From NCBI RefSeq assembly GCF_947502065.1, contig NZ_CANMYE010000006.1, forward strand, positions 124,001-188,000: a DNA stretch of 64,000 bases, read 5' to 3'. This DNA is from an uncultured Pseudoteredinibacter sp. (GTDB taxonomy: Bacteria; Pseudomonadota; Gammaproteobacteria; Pseudomonadales; Cellvibrionaceae). The notes under the pieces were generated by a model that saw only the letters and a list, made by a program, of their open reading frames with translations, had not been told where the DNA came from and did not search any database. Shown here in pieces: positions 44,410 through 53,573 of the stretch (position 1 is the stretch's first letter; every line of letters starts with the position of its first letter). The position numbers and the translations under genes were made by a program.

Positions 44410-46245
44410 CTAATTGGTCTTGGTGGAAGAGAGTAATATCTCTTCTGTGAGCAGTTGAGGAAGTATTTGCACCTGACCTTTATGGTAAAAAAGGTATAAA
44501 GGTACACCGTTTCTACCATGGCTTTGAAGTAAAGAGGTAATTTCGGCGTCGTAGTTCGTCCAGTCTGCTTTCATGGCTAGGGTGCCTTGTTGCTCTAGCT
44601 GCGTTTCGAAAGCTTCGGTAAACGCTATACGCTCATTGGCCAAGCAGGTTAAGCACCAAGCAGCCGTTGCATTAATAAATACAGATTGCTGTTTGCTTAA
44701 TGCGCCATCAAGTTTTGCTTTGCTATAGCTTTGCCAGAATCCGTTCGCAGGTTCTGCAGATTGGGTGGAGAGTTTATCCATCACCCATGGAAGTGAGAGA
44801 GCCAGCGCAATGGTGGCGATGCTTAGTATTTTGTTTATTGCGTTTTTATAGCGCAATAGCCAAAGGGCAAACGATAACAACGTTAGGCCAAATAGCGCCA
44901 ATGCCATTGCATCGCCACCTGCTTGGCGACCCAATACCCACAACAGCCAGATAGCTGCAATAAACATTGGGAAGGCTAGGGCTTCTTTTAAGGTCTCCAT
45001 CCAGGCGCCGGGTTTTGGCAAATACTTGCCCAGCGTAGGTATATAGCTCAGTAATAAAAACGGGGCAGCCATGCCAAAGCCAAGAGCTGCAAAGACAGAA
45101 AGTGCGACGGCGGGGCTCTGGCCTAGGGCAAAGCCTAATGCACTACCCATGAAAGGCGCTGTACAGGGGCTGGCTACCACACAGGCAAGCACACCAGTAA
45201 AAAATGAGCCTTGATAGCCTGACTTCTGAGTCAGCCCTTGGCCGACTCCCATTAAGCGATTGCCAAACTCTGCAAAGCCGGCCAAAGAAAGGCCCATGAT
45301 GAAAAAGAGGTAGGCTAGTAGGCTAACAAAGATTGGCGACTGTAATTGGAAGCCCCAGCCTATGGCCTGCCCGCTGGCTTTTAAAATCAACATGATGCCG
45401 GCAATAAGTACGAAGCTCAGTACTGCGCCTGCTGTATAGCTCCAGCCGTGTAATTTTTTACTGCTTGAGCTGTTACTGGCTTCCGCTAGGCTTAAGGCTT
45501 TGATGGATAAAACCGGGAATACACAAGGCATCAAATTTAGGATCAAACCACCTAAAAAAGCAAAAATGATCGCTGCCAACCACGAGTTACCTGAGGATTG
45601 GCCAGCTTCTGGCGCTAATTCTTGTGTGGGGGCGGCACTGCTAGTGATAGAGCCCTTATCAGTGTTTACCGTGTACCACAGTGTATGGGGTGGATAGCAT
45701 AAGCCGGCATCGGCACAGCCTTGGAACTCAACTGCCAGCTGATATTCGCTGTGATCTCCAGCAGGGCTTGGAATCTCAACTTGGGTGTTGTGGTAAAAAA
45801 CCTCTAACTCTTTTTCAAAAGCCAGGTCAAAAATTCGCTTACCATTTTGTAACTTGCCATTTAGCGTTTGGCTTTGCTGGTCATGCCATTTCTGAAATTT
45901 AAAGCGATCCTTGTAGAGGTAATAGCCATCGGCAATCTTCCAGTCTAGAAATATCGTGTTGTCTTTAAGGCTAAGACTGGCCTGATAGGCTTCTTCGATA
46001 GGAAGAAAATCGACTTGTTCGTTGCTATTGAGAGTAAACGCAGAGTTTAAAGTTGAACTTTGCTTGCTGGGGGCAAGTGAAAAGCTGGATTGAGCTTGGC
46101 TGGTATTGCTGGAAGCTTGTTCCAGAATGGGCTCTACCATTGGCTCGGTGGCAAAGGGGCTTTGTGCCTTATCTTCCTGGGCTAGTGCAGATCCACTTAG
46201 AAGCAGCACGCTGAGGAAGCTAGCAAGGCGTTTATTAAAGCTCAT
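44410..46245 (-). CDS. dsbD: Thiol:disulfide interchange protein DsbD
   Basis: A 611-residue inner-membrane protein moving electrons from thioredoxin to the periplasm. Signal peptide about 1-22 (GSALAQE). An alpha domain has the cysteine pair in CADAGLCYPP. The CcdA-like core of eight helices (about 215-480) has MPCVFPV and VVASPCTAPF. The C-terminal thioredoxin-like domain has WCLTC. The alpha domain is preceded by an unusually long Ser/Gln-rich stretch (about 25-75). The gene stands first on its strand before the aroQ operon. Confidence 0.95.
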   Translation of the reverse strand: MSFNKRLASFLSVLLLSGSALAQEDKAQSPFATEPMVEPILEQASSNTSQAQSSFSLAPSKQSSTLNSAFTLNSNEQVDFLPIEEAYQASLSLKDNTIFLDWKIADGYYLYKDRFKFQKWHDQQSQTLNGKLQNGKRIFDLAFEKELEVFYHNTQVEIPSPAGDHSEYQLAVEFQGCADAGLCYPPHTLWYTVNTDKGSITSSAAPTQELAPEAGQSSGNSWLAAIIFAFLGGLILNLMPCVFPVLSIKALSLAEASNSSSSKKLHGWSYTAGAVLSFVLIAGIMLILKASGQAIGWGFQLQSPIFVSLLAYLFFIMGLSLAGFAEFGNRLMGVGQGLTQKSGYQGSFFTGVLACVVASPCTAPFMGSALGFALGQSPAVALSVFAALGFGMAAPFLLLSYIPTLGKYLPKPGAWMETLKEALAFPMFIAAIWLLWVLGRQAGGDAMALALFGLTLLSFALWLLRYKNAINKILSIATIALALSLPWVMDKLSTQSAEPANGFWQSYSKAKLDGALSKQQSVFINATAAWCLTCLANERIAFTEAFETQLEQQGTLAMKADWTNYDAEITSLLQSHGRNGVPLYLFYHKGQVQILPQLLTEEILLSSTKTN

Positions 46246-46480
46246 AAATCCATCTCTATAAATTTCTCTGCTGTAATCAGCTGCCGGTGGCAGTATTAGA
46301 CTGCTTGGCGACAGTGCTTTGATAGAGTCTTTTCAAAGCAGAATTTTGCGGTTTAGCGTTTGCTTTGTGCAGCGCTTTGTTGCACAGTCTCGCAATCTGT
46401 AGGGATTATACGACTAATAAAGCGTGTACCCACCTGTAATTATTAAAACTTAACTCAAAAAAGTATCACAAGAGCTGTTC

Positions 46481-47185
46481 ATGTATCTTAGAAGCCTACT
46501 GCTGCTTTTACCTTTCGCTTTAGTGGCTTGCCAGGCACCGCAGCCTGTGGCGGTAAAGAAGCCTGTTGTCGTAAAGCAAACCCCGAAAACTGATGTTAGG
46601 GCGGCTGAGGTAAAGCGTTTATTAAATGAAGCTGAAAAGGCACTTGCCGCCAATCGACTGACCATCCCCAAAGGTAACAATGCCTTTGACCTGTATCGCC
46701 AAGTTATTAATCTCGATCCGGCCAATGTGCAGGCGAAATCGGGCCTGCAAATGATTCCTTTGCGCTATGTAGAAATGTCACGTTCGGCGGCAGCTAAAGG
46801 CAGCATCTCAAAGGCTAAGACTTGGTTGCGTAGGGCATTATCGATCGATCCAGATAATGCACCAGCTAAGACAATGCTGAATAACCTGCAGAAGGTAAAT
46901 GTCCCTGCGGCGGTGAAAACCAATCCTGAGCAATCGGCTAAGAATGACAATCTGTTTTTAATTGATCCGCAAGCCCTAAAGTCTAAAGACGATAGTCTCC
47001 AGCCTTATCTGCAGTTAATTGCCCAAAAGGCCAAGATGGATGGTCTGCTGGCTATTATCAGTGCGCCTACAGACGCCGATGGGCGTTGGATCTATCTACA
47101 GATGAAGAAGGCATTGCCAGGCTTTCGTTTGCGGGGAGATATTCGTCGAGGACGGCAACCCCAGGTTAAATTGGAGTCGCCCTAA
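46481..47185 (+). CDS. TPR-like lipoprotein
   Basis: A 234-residue protein with lipobox ALVAC (Cys17), a short Pro/Val/Lys linker and two TPR-like helical repeats (about 40-140: ALAANRLTIPKGNNAFDLYRQVINLDP and AKTWLRRALSIDPDNAPAKTML). The C-terminal domain (about 150-225, LLAIISAPTDADGRWIYLQMKKALPGFRLRG) is not recognised; it has an OmpA-like flavour only by length. It precedes lapD with a 191-base gap. Function unknown. Confidence 0.72.
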   Translation: MYLRSLLLLLPFALVACQAPQPVAVKKPVVVKQTPKTDVRAAEVKRLLNEAEKALAANRLTIPKGNNAFDLYRQVINLDPANVQAKSGLQMIPLRYVEMSRSAAAKGSISKAKTWLRRALSIDPDNAPAKTMLNNLQKVNVPAAVKTNPEQSAKNDNLFLIDPQALKSKDDSLQPYLQLIAQKAKMDGLLAIISAPTDADGRWIYLQMKKALPGFRLRGDIRRGRQPQVKLESP

Positions 47186-47376
47186 ATCATGCTTGCTACT
47201 CAAAAATGGCAGAGGTTGAATCAAGTGCCGTTTTTGAAGCCCCTGGCGGTTAAGCTGGGTTTTTCTTCTATGCTTAAATTGAATCCTTAATGAGATTGCC
47301 GATTTGGCCGATATGAGGATGATACGCTCAAGCCCAAAATGGCTTTGGGGAGCTAAATCATAGGGGATAAACCGCA

Positions 47377-49314
47377 GTGACTTTGTTTCGACAATTAATT
47401 ATCGCTATCAGTGTGCTCATGTGTATCCTGCTGGCGGTGAATCTGGTCATTAGTGTCTTGAATGCGCGGCTCTATTTTCATGAGCAAATGCAGAATCATG
47501 CTGAGGATACCGCGACTTCCTTGGCTTTAACCTTGTCTGGTCCGGCTGCACAGGCCGATGATGCACAGGTTCGCTCTTTGGTCGATGTAATCTTCGATCG
47601 TGGCTACTACCGTAATATTGTCTTTCGCAAGAGTGCTGATAATCAGCCAGCAATTCATCGAGAGCTTCCCGTGGCGGTCGAAGGTATTCCTGATTGGTTT
47701 ATTAATATGATCGATTTGCCTGAGCCGGTCGGGCAAGCTGAGGTGGTCAGTGGTTGGCGGATCCTTGGGAATGTGGTCGTTGTTGGCAATCCAGGCTATG
47801 CCTATCGAGATCTCTGGCGCGTCTGCATTCAATATATTTATATCTTTCTGATCACCGCGGTTGTTTGTTATGGCGTAGTGGGCCTTGGCTTGCGGTATCT
47901 TTTGCGTCCTCTAAGCGAAGTGGAAAGCCAGGCCGAAGCAATTTGTCGTCGCGAGTTTCCAGTGCAAGATGAGTTGCCAAAAACCGTTGAGTTGCGCCGA
48001 GTGGTAACAGCAATGAACCGCATGGTGCAAAAGGTTCAGAGTATGTTTCAGGAGCAGGTAGGGCTCACTGAGAGCTTGTATAAGCAAGCCCACTTGGATC
48101 CAGTTACCCAGCTTTCAAATCGTCGTGACTTTGATGCCCGTATGACGGCTTATATCGAATCCGAGCGCAGTGGAAATCGCGGTGCCTTATTGTTGCTGCA
48201 AATCCAGGGTTTAATCGAATACAACGACAGTCACGGCCGAGAGGCAGGTGATGAGTGTTTGCAATCGATTGCGAAAACTCTCGCTGAAGTCGTCACCATG
48301 AATGACTCCATTGTCGGTCGACGTTCAGGTGCGGACTTCTCGATATTTGTTCCTGAAGTCGATGAGGAGCAATCCAAATCCTTAGCCGCTGAGCTAATTA
48401 ATGCGCTTTCTCGCCGCAGTTGGTATCAAAGCAAGGAGTTGGCGCCTTATATTGGTGCTGCTCACTCAGAAACCATCGCCCGTGAGAATAATCTGCTGTC
48501 ACAGGCCGATATGGCCTTAAGGCAAGCTCAGCACCATGGTGAGGGTGGTGGTAATTGGGCGATAGCTGAACGAGACACGGCCGAATCGGCACGTCCGGCT
48601 CACGAATGGGGTGAAATAATAAGCTCGGCAATTGAGCGCAGGGCTTTTGTTTTGCATTATCAGCCAGTCTATGGAATCGATGGTGGCCTAGTTCACCTAG
48701 AGGTGCTTTGTCGCTTGCAAGAGGGCGAAGAGCTATTAACAGCAGGAGTGTTTTGGCCGATGGTGGAACGCTTCCACTTAAGTGCTGATTTGGACCGGGT
48801 GTTGATTGAAATGTTAGCCGAGCAAAGCCCAGCTGGCGGCTCAATATTGTGCGTCAACTTGTCCCCTAACTCATTGCACAACGATAAATTCGCGCCCTGG
48901 TTAGAAGGCTTTTTGAAGAGTAATCCGCAGTTTGCCGAACGCTTACAGTTGGAGTTACCAGCACAAATGCTAGAAGCCGATGAAGAAGTGTTGCGTACTG
49001 TGGTAGAGCGCCTAGGGCCTGCCTGTGCGGGTGTTTCCTTGGACCACTTTGGTGTGGCAGGTAGTGAATTTATGCACCTACAGAGTATCGATCTGCGCAT
49101 GCTTAAGGTCGATATGCGCTTTACCCACAGTATGAACCCTAAATCGGATAGTCGCTTCTATGTAGAAACCTTGCTTAAGATTGCGCGAAGCTGTGATTTA
49201 ACCCTCTTCGCTGAGGGGATTGAGACAGAAGAACAATGGCAAGCCGTAAAGGATTTGGGGCTAGATGGTGGTCAGGGTTATTATCTTGGTCGACCTAGTG
49301 ATCAGCCGTTGTAA
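47377..49314 (+). CDS. lapD: LapD-type cyclic di-GMP receptor
   Basis: A 645-residue inner-membrane protein. The start MTLFRQLIIAISVLMCILLAVNLVISVLNAR and periplasmic domain (about 35-145, ending before a second membrane segment at 148-172) follow LapD of Pseudomonas. HAMP is followed by a GGDEF domain with SGADF and an EAL domain with EVL at the signature and DHFG for DDFG. Both are therefore probably inactive, as in LapD, which binds c-di-GMP and controls the periplasmic protease LapG. Start GTG with AGGGGAT upstream. No lapG or lapA is in the window. Confidence 0.85.
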   Translation: MTLFRQLIIAISVLMCILLAVNLVISVLNARLYFHEQMQNHAEDTATSLALTLSGPAAQADDAQVRSLVDVIFDRGYYRNIVFRKSADNQPAIHRELPVAVEGIPDWFINMIDLPEPVGQAEVVSGWRILGNVVVVGNPGYAYRDLWRVCIQYIYIFLITAVVCYGVVGLGLRYLLRPLSEVESQAEAICRREFPVQDELPKTVELRRVVTAMNRMVQKVQSMFQEQVGLTESLYKQAHLDPVTQLSNRRDFDARMTAYIESERSGNRGALLLLQIQGLIEYNDSHGREAGDECLQSIAKTLAEVVTMNDSIVGRRSGADFSIFVPEVDEEQSKSLAAELINALSRRSWYQSKELAPYIGAAHSETIARENNLLSQADMALRQAQHHGEGGGNWAIAERDTAESARPAHEWGEIISSAIERRAFVLHYQPVYGIDGGLVHLEVLCRLQEGEELLTAGVFWPMVERFHLSADLDRVLIEMLAEQSPAGGSILCVNLSPNSLHNDKFAPWLEGFLKSNPQFAERLQLELPAQMLEADEEVLRTVVERLGPACAGVSLDHFGVAGSEFMHLQSIDLRMLKVDMRFTHSMNPKSDSRFYVETLLKIARSCDLTLFAEGIETEEQWQAVKDLGLDGGQGYYLGRPSDQPL

Positions 49315-49367
49315 GCTCAAGTTCATATAGCCTAGAGCATACTCCGGCCATAATAACGGAGTATGCT

Positions 49368-49802
49368 ATGGGCCCATCCCTAAAAACATGTCGTGTTATC
49401 CCTTTCTTGTTGCTGGCTATTTTGGCTTGGCCTGCCTTTGCGCTTGAGCTGGTAGAAGAGGCCTATAGCCGCCCCTTACCACCTGGGCAGAGCACCGCTG
49501 TGGTGTATTTGAGCCTAGAAAACAGCAGTAGTGAAACCATCAAATTGACCTCGGTGAGTAGTTCTTTGGGTAAATCTGCCGAGTTTCATCGTCATATACA
49601 TGAAGACGGCATGATGATGATGCGCAAGGTAGAGCAGCTGGAAATAGAGCCTGGCAAAATTTTACGGTTTCAGCCTGGCGGATACCATATAATGCTATTT
49701 GGGCTTAAGCAGCCGCTTCGTGTTGGAGATACCTTTGCTGTGCAGATAAATAGCGCTCGGGGCGAGGTGCTCAACGCCACGGTAGAGGTGAAAGCCTATT
49801 AA
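49368..49802 (+). CDS. Periplasmic copper chaperone, PCu(A)C family
   Basis: A 144-residue protein with signal peptide (about 1-25, ending PAFALE). The copper-binding residues of the PCu(A)C family are visible in FHRHIHEDGMMMMRKV and GGYHIMLFGL. Such proteins bring Cu(I) to cytochrome oxidase. GGAG precedes the ATG. It follows lapD by 53 bases but no functional tie is evident. Confidence 0.88.
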   Translation: MGPSLKTCRVIPFLLLAILAWPAFALELVEEAYSRPLPPGQSTAVVYLSLENSSSETIKLTSVSSSLGKSAEFHRHIHEDGMMMMRKVEQLEIEPGKILRFQPGGYHIMLFGLKQPLRVGDTFAVQINSARGEVLNATVEVKAY

Positions 49803-49818
49803 TCGGTTTGTATAGAGA

Positions 49819-49842
49819 ATAAAGCTCAATTGGAGCTTTTTA
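49819..49842 (+). terminator. Rho-independent terminator
   Basis: AAAGCTC, loop AATTG, GAGCTTT followed by TT lies 19 bases after the copper chaperone gene. Confidence 0.7.
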
Positions 49843-49877
49843 ATACAATCCGAGCTTTTAATTTAAGGAGCTAAGTA

Positions 49878-50885
49878 ATGAGTTATTCAGCAAATGGGGG
49901 TGCCTGGTTTCGAGGCGCGGGTTTTATCCTAGGAGTATTCCTGCTGGTGACTGTAGTGCTAGGCATATATTGGAGCTCTGAGCCAGGTGAGGAGTTCTAT
50001 TTATCTAAAGAAAGCGAAGTTCGCTTTCGCGCTTTACAGAATTCCAAAATTACGGGTGTAGAGACCACTAAAACCTTAATTAGTGTCGCAGATACTCTGT
50101 TGTATAAGCCCGGTGGCTTTTTATCTAACGACATTGTTCCGCCTGGGGTGTGGTTGGATAATATTCCAAACTGGGAATACGGCGCATTAATTCAGGTGCG
50201 AGATTTAAGTAAGGCTATGCGTGAGAGCTTTAGTCGCTCTCAATCGCAATCTACCGAAGATGCCGATTTGGCTTTGGCTGAGCCCCGCTTCAATTTTGAT
50301 CACAATAGCTGGATGCTTCCGGCCTCAGAAAAGCAATACAAAGAAGCGACCATGTACTTGCAGCAGTATCTTGATCGCTTAGTGGATGACAATGCCAGCG
50401 ATGCACAGTTCTTTGCGAGGGCAGATAATTTACGCAATTGGTTGCGCACCGTTGAAACTCGCCTAGGCAGCTTGTCGCAGCGACTCAGTGCCAGTGTTGG
50501 CCAGCGCCGTATTAATACTGATTTGGCTGGTGAGGAAAATGCCAGTCAGAGTACCCCAGCACCGGCTGAACTAGAAGTAAAAACACCTTGGTTAGAAATC
50601 GATGATGTTTTCTATGAAGCACGTGGCTCGACTTGGGCACTGCTGCAGTTTTTAAAAGCCATGGATAAAGATTTTGCCGATGTGCTAGAAAAGAAAAATG
50701 CTCGAGTGAGTTTGCAGCAAATTATTCGTGAGCTTGAAGCGGCGCAAGAACCTATTCTTAGTCCAATGATTGTTAATGGCAGTGGCTTTGGTATGTTGGC
50801 CAATCACTCTTTGGTAATGGCGTCTTATATTTCTCGTGCGAACGCCGCCATTATTGATTTGCGTGAGCTGCTATCTAAAGGTTAG
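49878..50885 (+). CDS. DUF2333 inner-membrane protein
   Basis: A 335-residue protein with one membrane segment (about 15-36) and a large periplasmic part holding PGGFLSNDIVPPGVWLDNIPNWEYGALIQVRDLSKAMR, the hallmark of DUF2333. A charged helical region follows, ending in SYISRANAAIIDLRELL. AAGGAG precedes the ATG. The family is conserved in gammaproteobacteria; its function is unknown. Confidence 0.87.
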   Translation: MSYSANGGAWFRGAGFILGVFLLVTVVLGIYWSSEPGEEFYLSKESEVRFRALQNSKITGVETTKTLISVADTLLYKPGGFLSNDIVPPGVWLDNIPNWEYGALIQVRDLSKAMRESFSRSQSQSTEDADLALAEPRFNFDHNSWMLPASEKQYKEATMYLQQYLDRLVDDNASDAQFFARADNLRNWLRTVETRLGSLSQRLSASVGQRRINTDLAGEENASQSTPAPAELEVKTPWLEIDDVFYEARGSTWALLQFLKAMDKDFADVLEKKNARVSLQQIIRELEAAQEPILSPMIVNGSGFGMLANHSLVMASYISRANAAIIDLRELLSKG

Positions 50886-50906
50886 ATTCTTCTGCTTACC
50901 TAATCT

Positions 50907-50929
50907 TACGAGGCGTTGATCGCCTCGTA
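50907..50929. other. Perfect 9-bp stem-loop between the DUF2333 gene and polB
   Basis: TACGAGGCG, loop TTGAT, CGCCTCGTA. No T run follows on either strand, so it is not a standard terminator. It may be a stability or protein-binding element. No LexA box was seen before polB. Confidence 0.6.
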
Positions 50930-50963
50930 GGACGTTAAACCCTCCAACCCTTTTCATTCCTTT

Positions 50964-53351
50964 ATGTTCGATGCTTTTATATTAACCCGCGAGTGGAAAG
51001 ACGCCCCTAGAGGTGTTCGTCTTGAGCTGTGGGTGGCCAGTGATATTGGGCCGGTAAAAGTTATTATCGATAAACAAGAAGCGGTTTTTTTTGTTGCGCA
51101 AGATGAGTTGGCTGATGTCCAAGACATTCTTGGTGTGACTTGGCGTTATGCTGAAGTGTCGATGCGAAGTTGGGACAATCGTGAATTGGTGGCTTGCTAT
51201 AACCGCAGTCAGCGGCGCTTGCGTGATGGCTTGAGGCAATTGACCTCTCGCGGCATTCAAGTTTGGGAAGGAGATATTCGGCCTCCAGAACGTTATCTGA
51301 TGGAGCGTTTTATATTTGCTGGTATTGGCTTTGATGCAAAGCCTGAGCTGCAAGCAAAAAAGTTTCCGGTTTTGCAGCAGCCGCGTTGTCGGCCGTCAGA
51401 ATACAAACCGAAACTAAACGCCATATCTATTGATATCGAAACCTCTTTTGATGCTCGCAGCCTATATTCTATCGCGGCTGTCGGCGACTGTGATCCCATA
51501 GTGTTTATGGTTCAGGTAGCAGAGCATCAAGAGGCTATTGAAACGGAAAGTATCGACAGTGAATCTGGTGAGGCAACGCTGCTGTGGTTTGACAGTGCTG
51601 CTGAGTGCCTGCAGGCATTTTTTGAATGGTTGAATGAGCAAGACCCTGATGTTTTGATGGGGTGGAATGTGGTGCAGTTTGACCTATGGGTGCTAGAGCA
51701 AATGTGCCGCCGCCATGGCCTGCGCTATGCAATTGGCCGCGAAGGGCAGGAGCCAAGTTGGCGACAGGCTAACCAGGGCGGGCACCAATTTATAACGGTG
51801 CCAGGGCGTATTGTTTTAGACGGTATCGAGTTGCTTAAGTCTGCCTTTTATAATTTTGAGAGTTTTGCTTTAGGGGCAGTGGCTGCCGAATTACTCGGGA
51901 AAGCAAAGCTGATTCAATCCGAAAATCGAGCCGAGGAAATTACCCGGCAGTACAAAGAAGAGCCTATTGAGCTTGCCAAATACAATATTCAAGATTGCCA
52001 GCTGGTGTGGGATATTTTTGAAAAGACCGAGCTGATGGATTTTGCCTTGGCTCGCAGTCAGCTTACCGGCCTGTCTGCAGACAAAAGCGGTGGCTCGGTG
52101 GCGGCTTTTGAATACGCTTATCTACCTTTATTGCATCGGTCTGGCTTTGTCGCTCCCAACCTGGGGGAGCTGCAATCTTCGGTTGTGAGCCCTGGCGGCT
52201 ATGTTATGGACTCAAAACCAGGTTTGTATGAGCACGTATTGGTGCTCGATTTTAAAAGCCTATACCCTTCGATTATTCGCAGTTTCAATATTGATCCTTG
52301 TGCCTATTGGCAATCGCAGCACTTATCGTTGGCCGATGAAGATTGTGTGATGGGTTTTAACGAGGCGCGCTTCGCGCGCGAGCACAGTTTATTGCCAGAT
52401 ATTATCGCTGAGCTTTGGCAAGAGCGTGAGCTTGCTAAGAGCGAAAACAATCAGCCATTGTCTCAGGCGATTAAAATTATCATGAATTCTTTTTATGGTG
52501 TATTGGGTTCGCCAGGCTGCCGATTTTTCGACCCTAGGGTGTGTAGCTCGATTACCCTGCGTGGTCATGAAATTTTAATTGCCACCAAGCATTGGATTGA
52601 AAGGGCTGGTTACCGTGTTATTTATGGCGATACCGACTCTGTATTTGTGCATTTGCCAGAGGTTAGCTCCAATGAAGAGGCAAGCAGTGTTGGTAGCGAG
52701 CTTGCCCAAAAACTAAATCAATATTGGACGGAGAGACTGCAGCAAGATCACCGAATTAAGAGCTACCTTGAAATTGAATTTGAAACTCATTTTAGCCGCT
52801 TTTTTATGCCCACGATTCGAGGATCAGAGCTGGGAAGTAAAAAGCGTTATGCCGGCTTAGTGAATCGCAATGGCAAGGAAGAAATGGTGTTTAAAGGCTT
52901 GGAAAATGTACGCACCGACTGGACGATGCTGGCGCGTACTTTTCAAGAGGAGTTGTATCGTCGCGTCTTTCTAGAGTTGCCTTACCGAGATTATGTCGAG
53001 GCAAAGGTCAAAGCCGTGCTGGCAGGTGAAATGGATGATCAATTAACCTATCGAAAGCGCCTAAGGCAAGAGCTAAGTGATTATCGACACAATATCCCTC
53101 CCCATGCGCAGGCTGCCAGTAAGAGATTGGAGCGAGATGGCTATCTTTACAAACAGGGTGACTGGGTGAGTTATGTGTTAACTCTAAATGGCCCCGAACC
53201 TCTGGAATGGGTGCAAGAAGGGCGTGCCAGCTCATTGGATTATGGCTTGTATGTTGAGCGTCAACTTAAGCCTGTTGCCGATGCTATTTTATCGATGGCG
53301 GGGGATTCCTTTGACGACATCGCCGCCAGTCAAATGAGCCTGTTTCATTGA
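50964..53351 (+). CDS. polB: DNA polymerase II (B family)
   Basis: A 795-residue polymerase. The 3'-5' exonuclease domain has Exo I SIDIETSF near residue 155 and Exo II with NVVQFDLWVLEQ. The polymerase domain has LDFKSLYPSI (motif A), KIIMNSFYGVLG (motif B) and YGDTDSVFV (motif C). Length matches E. coli PolB (783). It acts in repair and translesion synthesis. The ATG has no clear ribosome site, so the start could be re-examined. No SOS box was seen upstream. Confidence 0.95.
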   Translation: MFDAFILTREWKDAPRGVRLELWVASDIGPVKVIIDKQEAVFFVAQDELADVQDILGVTWRYAEVSMRSWDNRELVACYNRSQRRLRDGLRQLTSRGIQVWEGDIRPPERYLMERFIFAGIGFDAKPELQAKKFPVLQQPRCRPSEYKPKLNAISIDIETSFDARSLYSIAAVGDCDPIVFMVQVAEHQEAIETESIDSESGEATLLWFDSAAECLQAFFEWLNEQDPDVLMGWNVVQFDLWVLEQMCRRHGLRYAIGREGQEPSWRQANQGGHQFITVPGRIVLDGIELLKSAFYNFESFALGAVAAELLGKAKLIQSENRAEEITRQYKEEPIELAKYNIQDCQLVWDIFEKTELMDFALARSQLTGLSADKSGGSVAAFEYAYLPLLHRSGFVAPNLGELQSSVVSPGGYVMDSKPGLYEHVLVLDFKSLYPSIIRSFNIDPCAYWQSQHLSLADEDCVMGFNEARFAREHSLLPDIIAELWQERELAKSENNQPLSQAIKIIMNSFYGVLGSPGCRFFDPRVCSSITLRGHEILIATKHWIERAGYRVIYGDTDSVFVHLPEVSSNEEASSVGSELAQKLNQYWTERLQQDHRIKSYLEIEFETHFSRFFMPTIRGSELGSKKRYAGLVNRNGKEEMVFKGLENVRTDWTMLARTFQEELYRRVFLELPYRDYVEAKVKAVLAGEMDDQLTYRKRLRQELSDYRHNIPPHAQAASKRLERDGYLYKQGDWVSYVLTLNGPEPLEWVQEGRASSLDYGLYVERQLKPVADAILSMAGDSFDDIAASQMSLFH

Positions 53352-53573
53352 CATCTCAGCTAGCGCTACCGTAGCTATTGTCGCGGCTACCTTTCGTCGG
53401 TAAAGCGAGAGAAATCAAACACATATCTAAGTAATTAGCTGGCCGACTGGCGCTGGCCTTCTATCTTTAGGGGTAGCTTTGGCGTATTTGCCAAAGGCGC
53501 TATTGGCACTTGAGAAAACACTGTTTCTGCCGATACCGCTAAGAGACCTTAATTGAATCGGTAGAAGCCGCTA

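Noticed and set aside
47189-47290. A 33-codon ATG frame just after the TPR lipoprotein gene
   Set aside because: It has no clear ribosome site beyond the end of the preceding gene, and its composition is not distinctive; likely chance.
50886-50963. LexA operator before polB
   Set aside because: No CTGT-N8-ACAG pattern is present in the gap.
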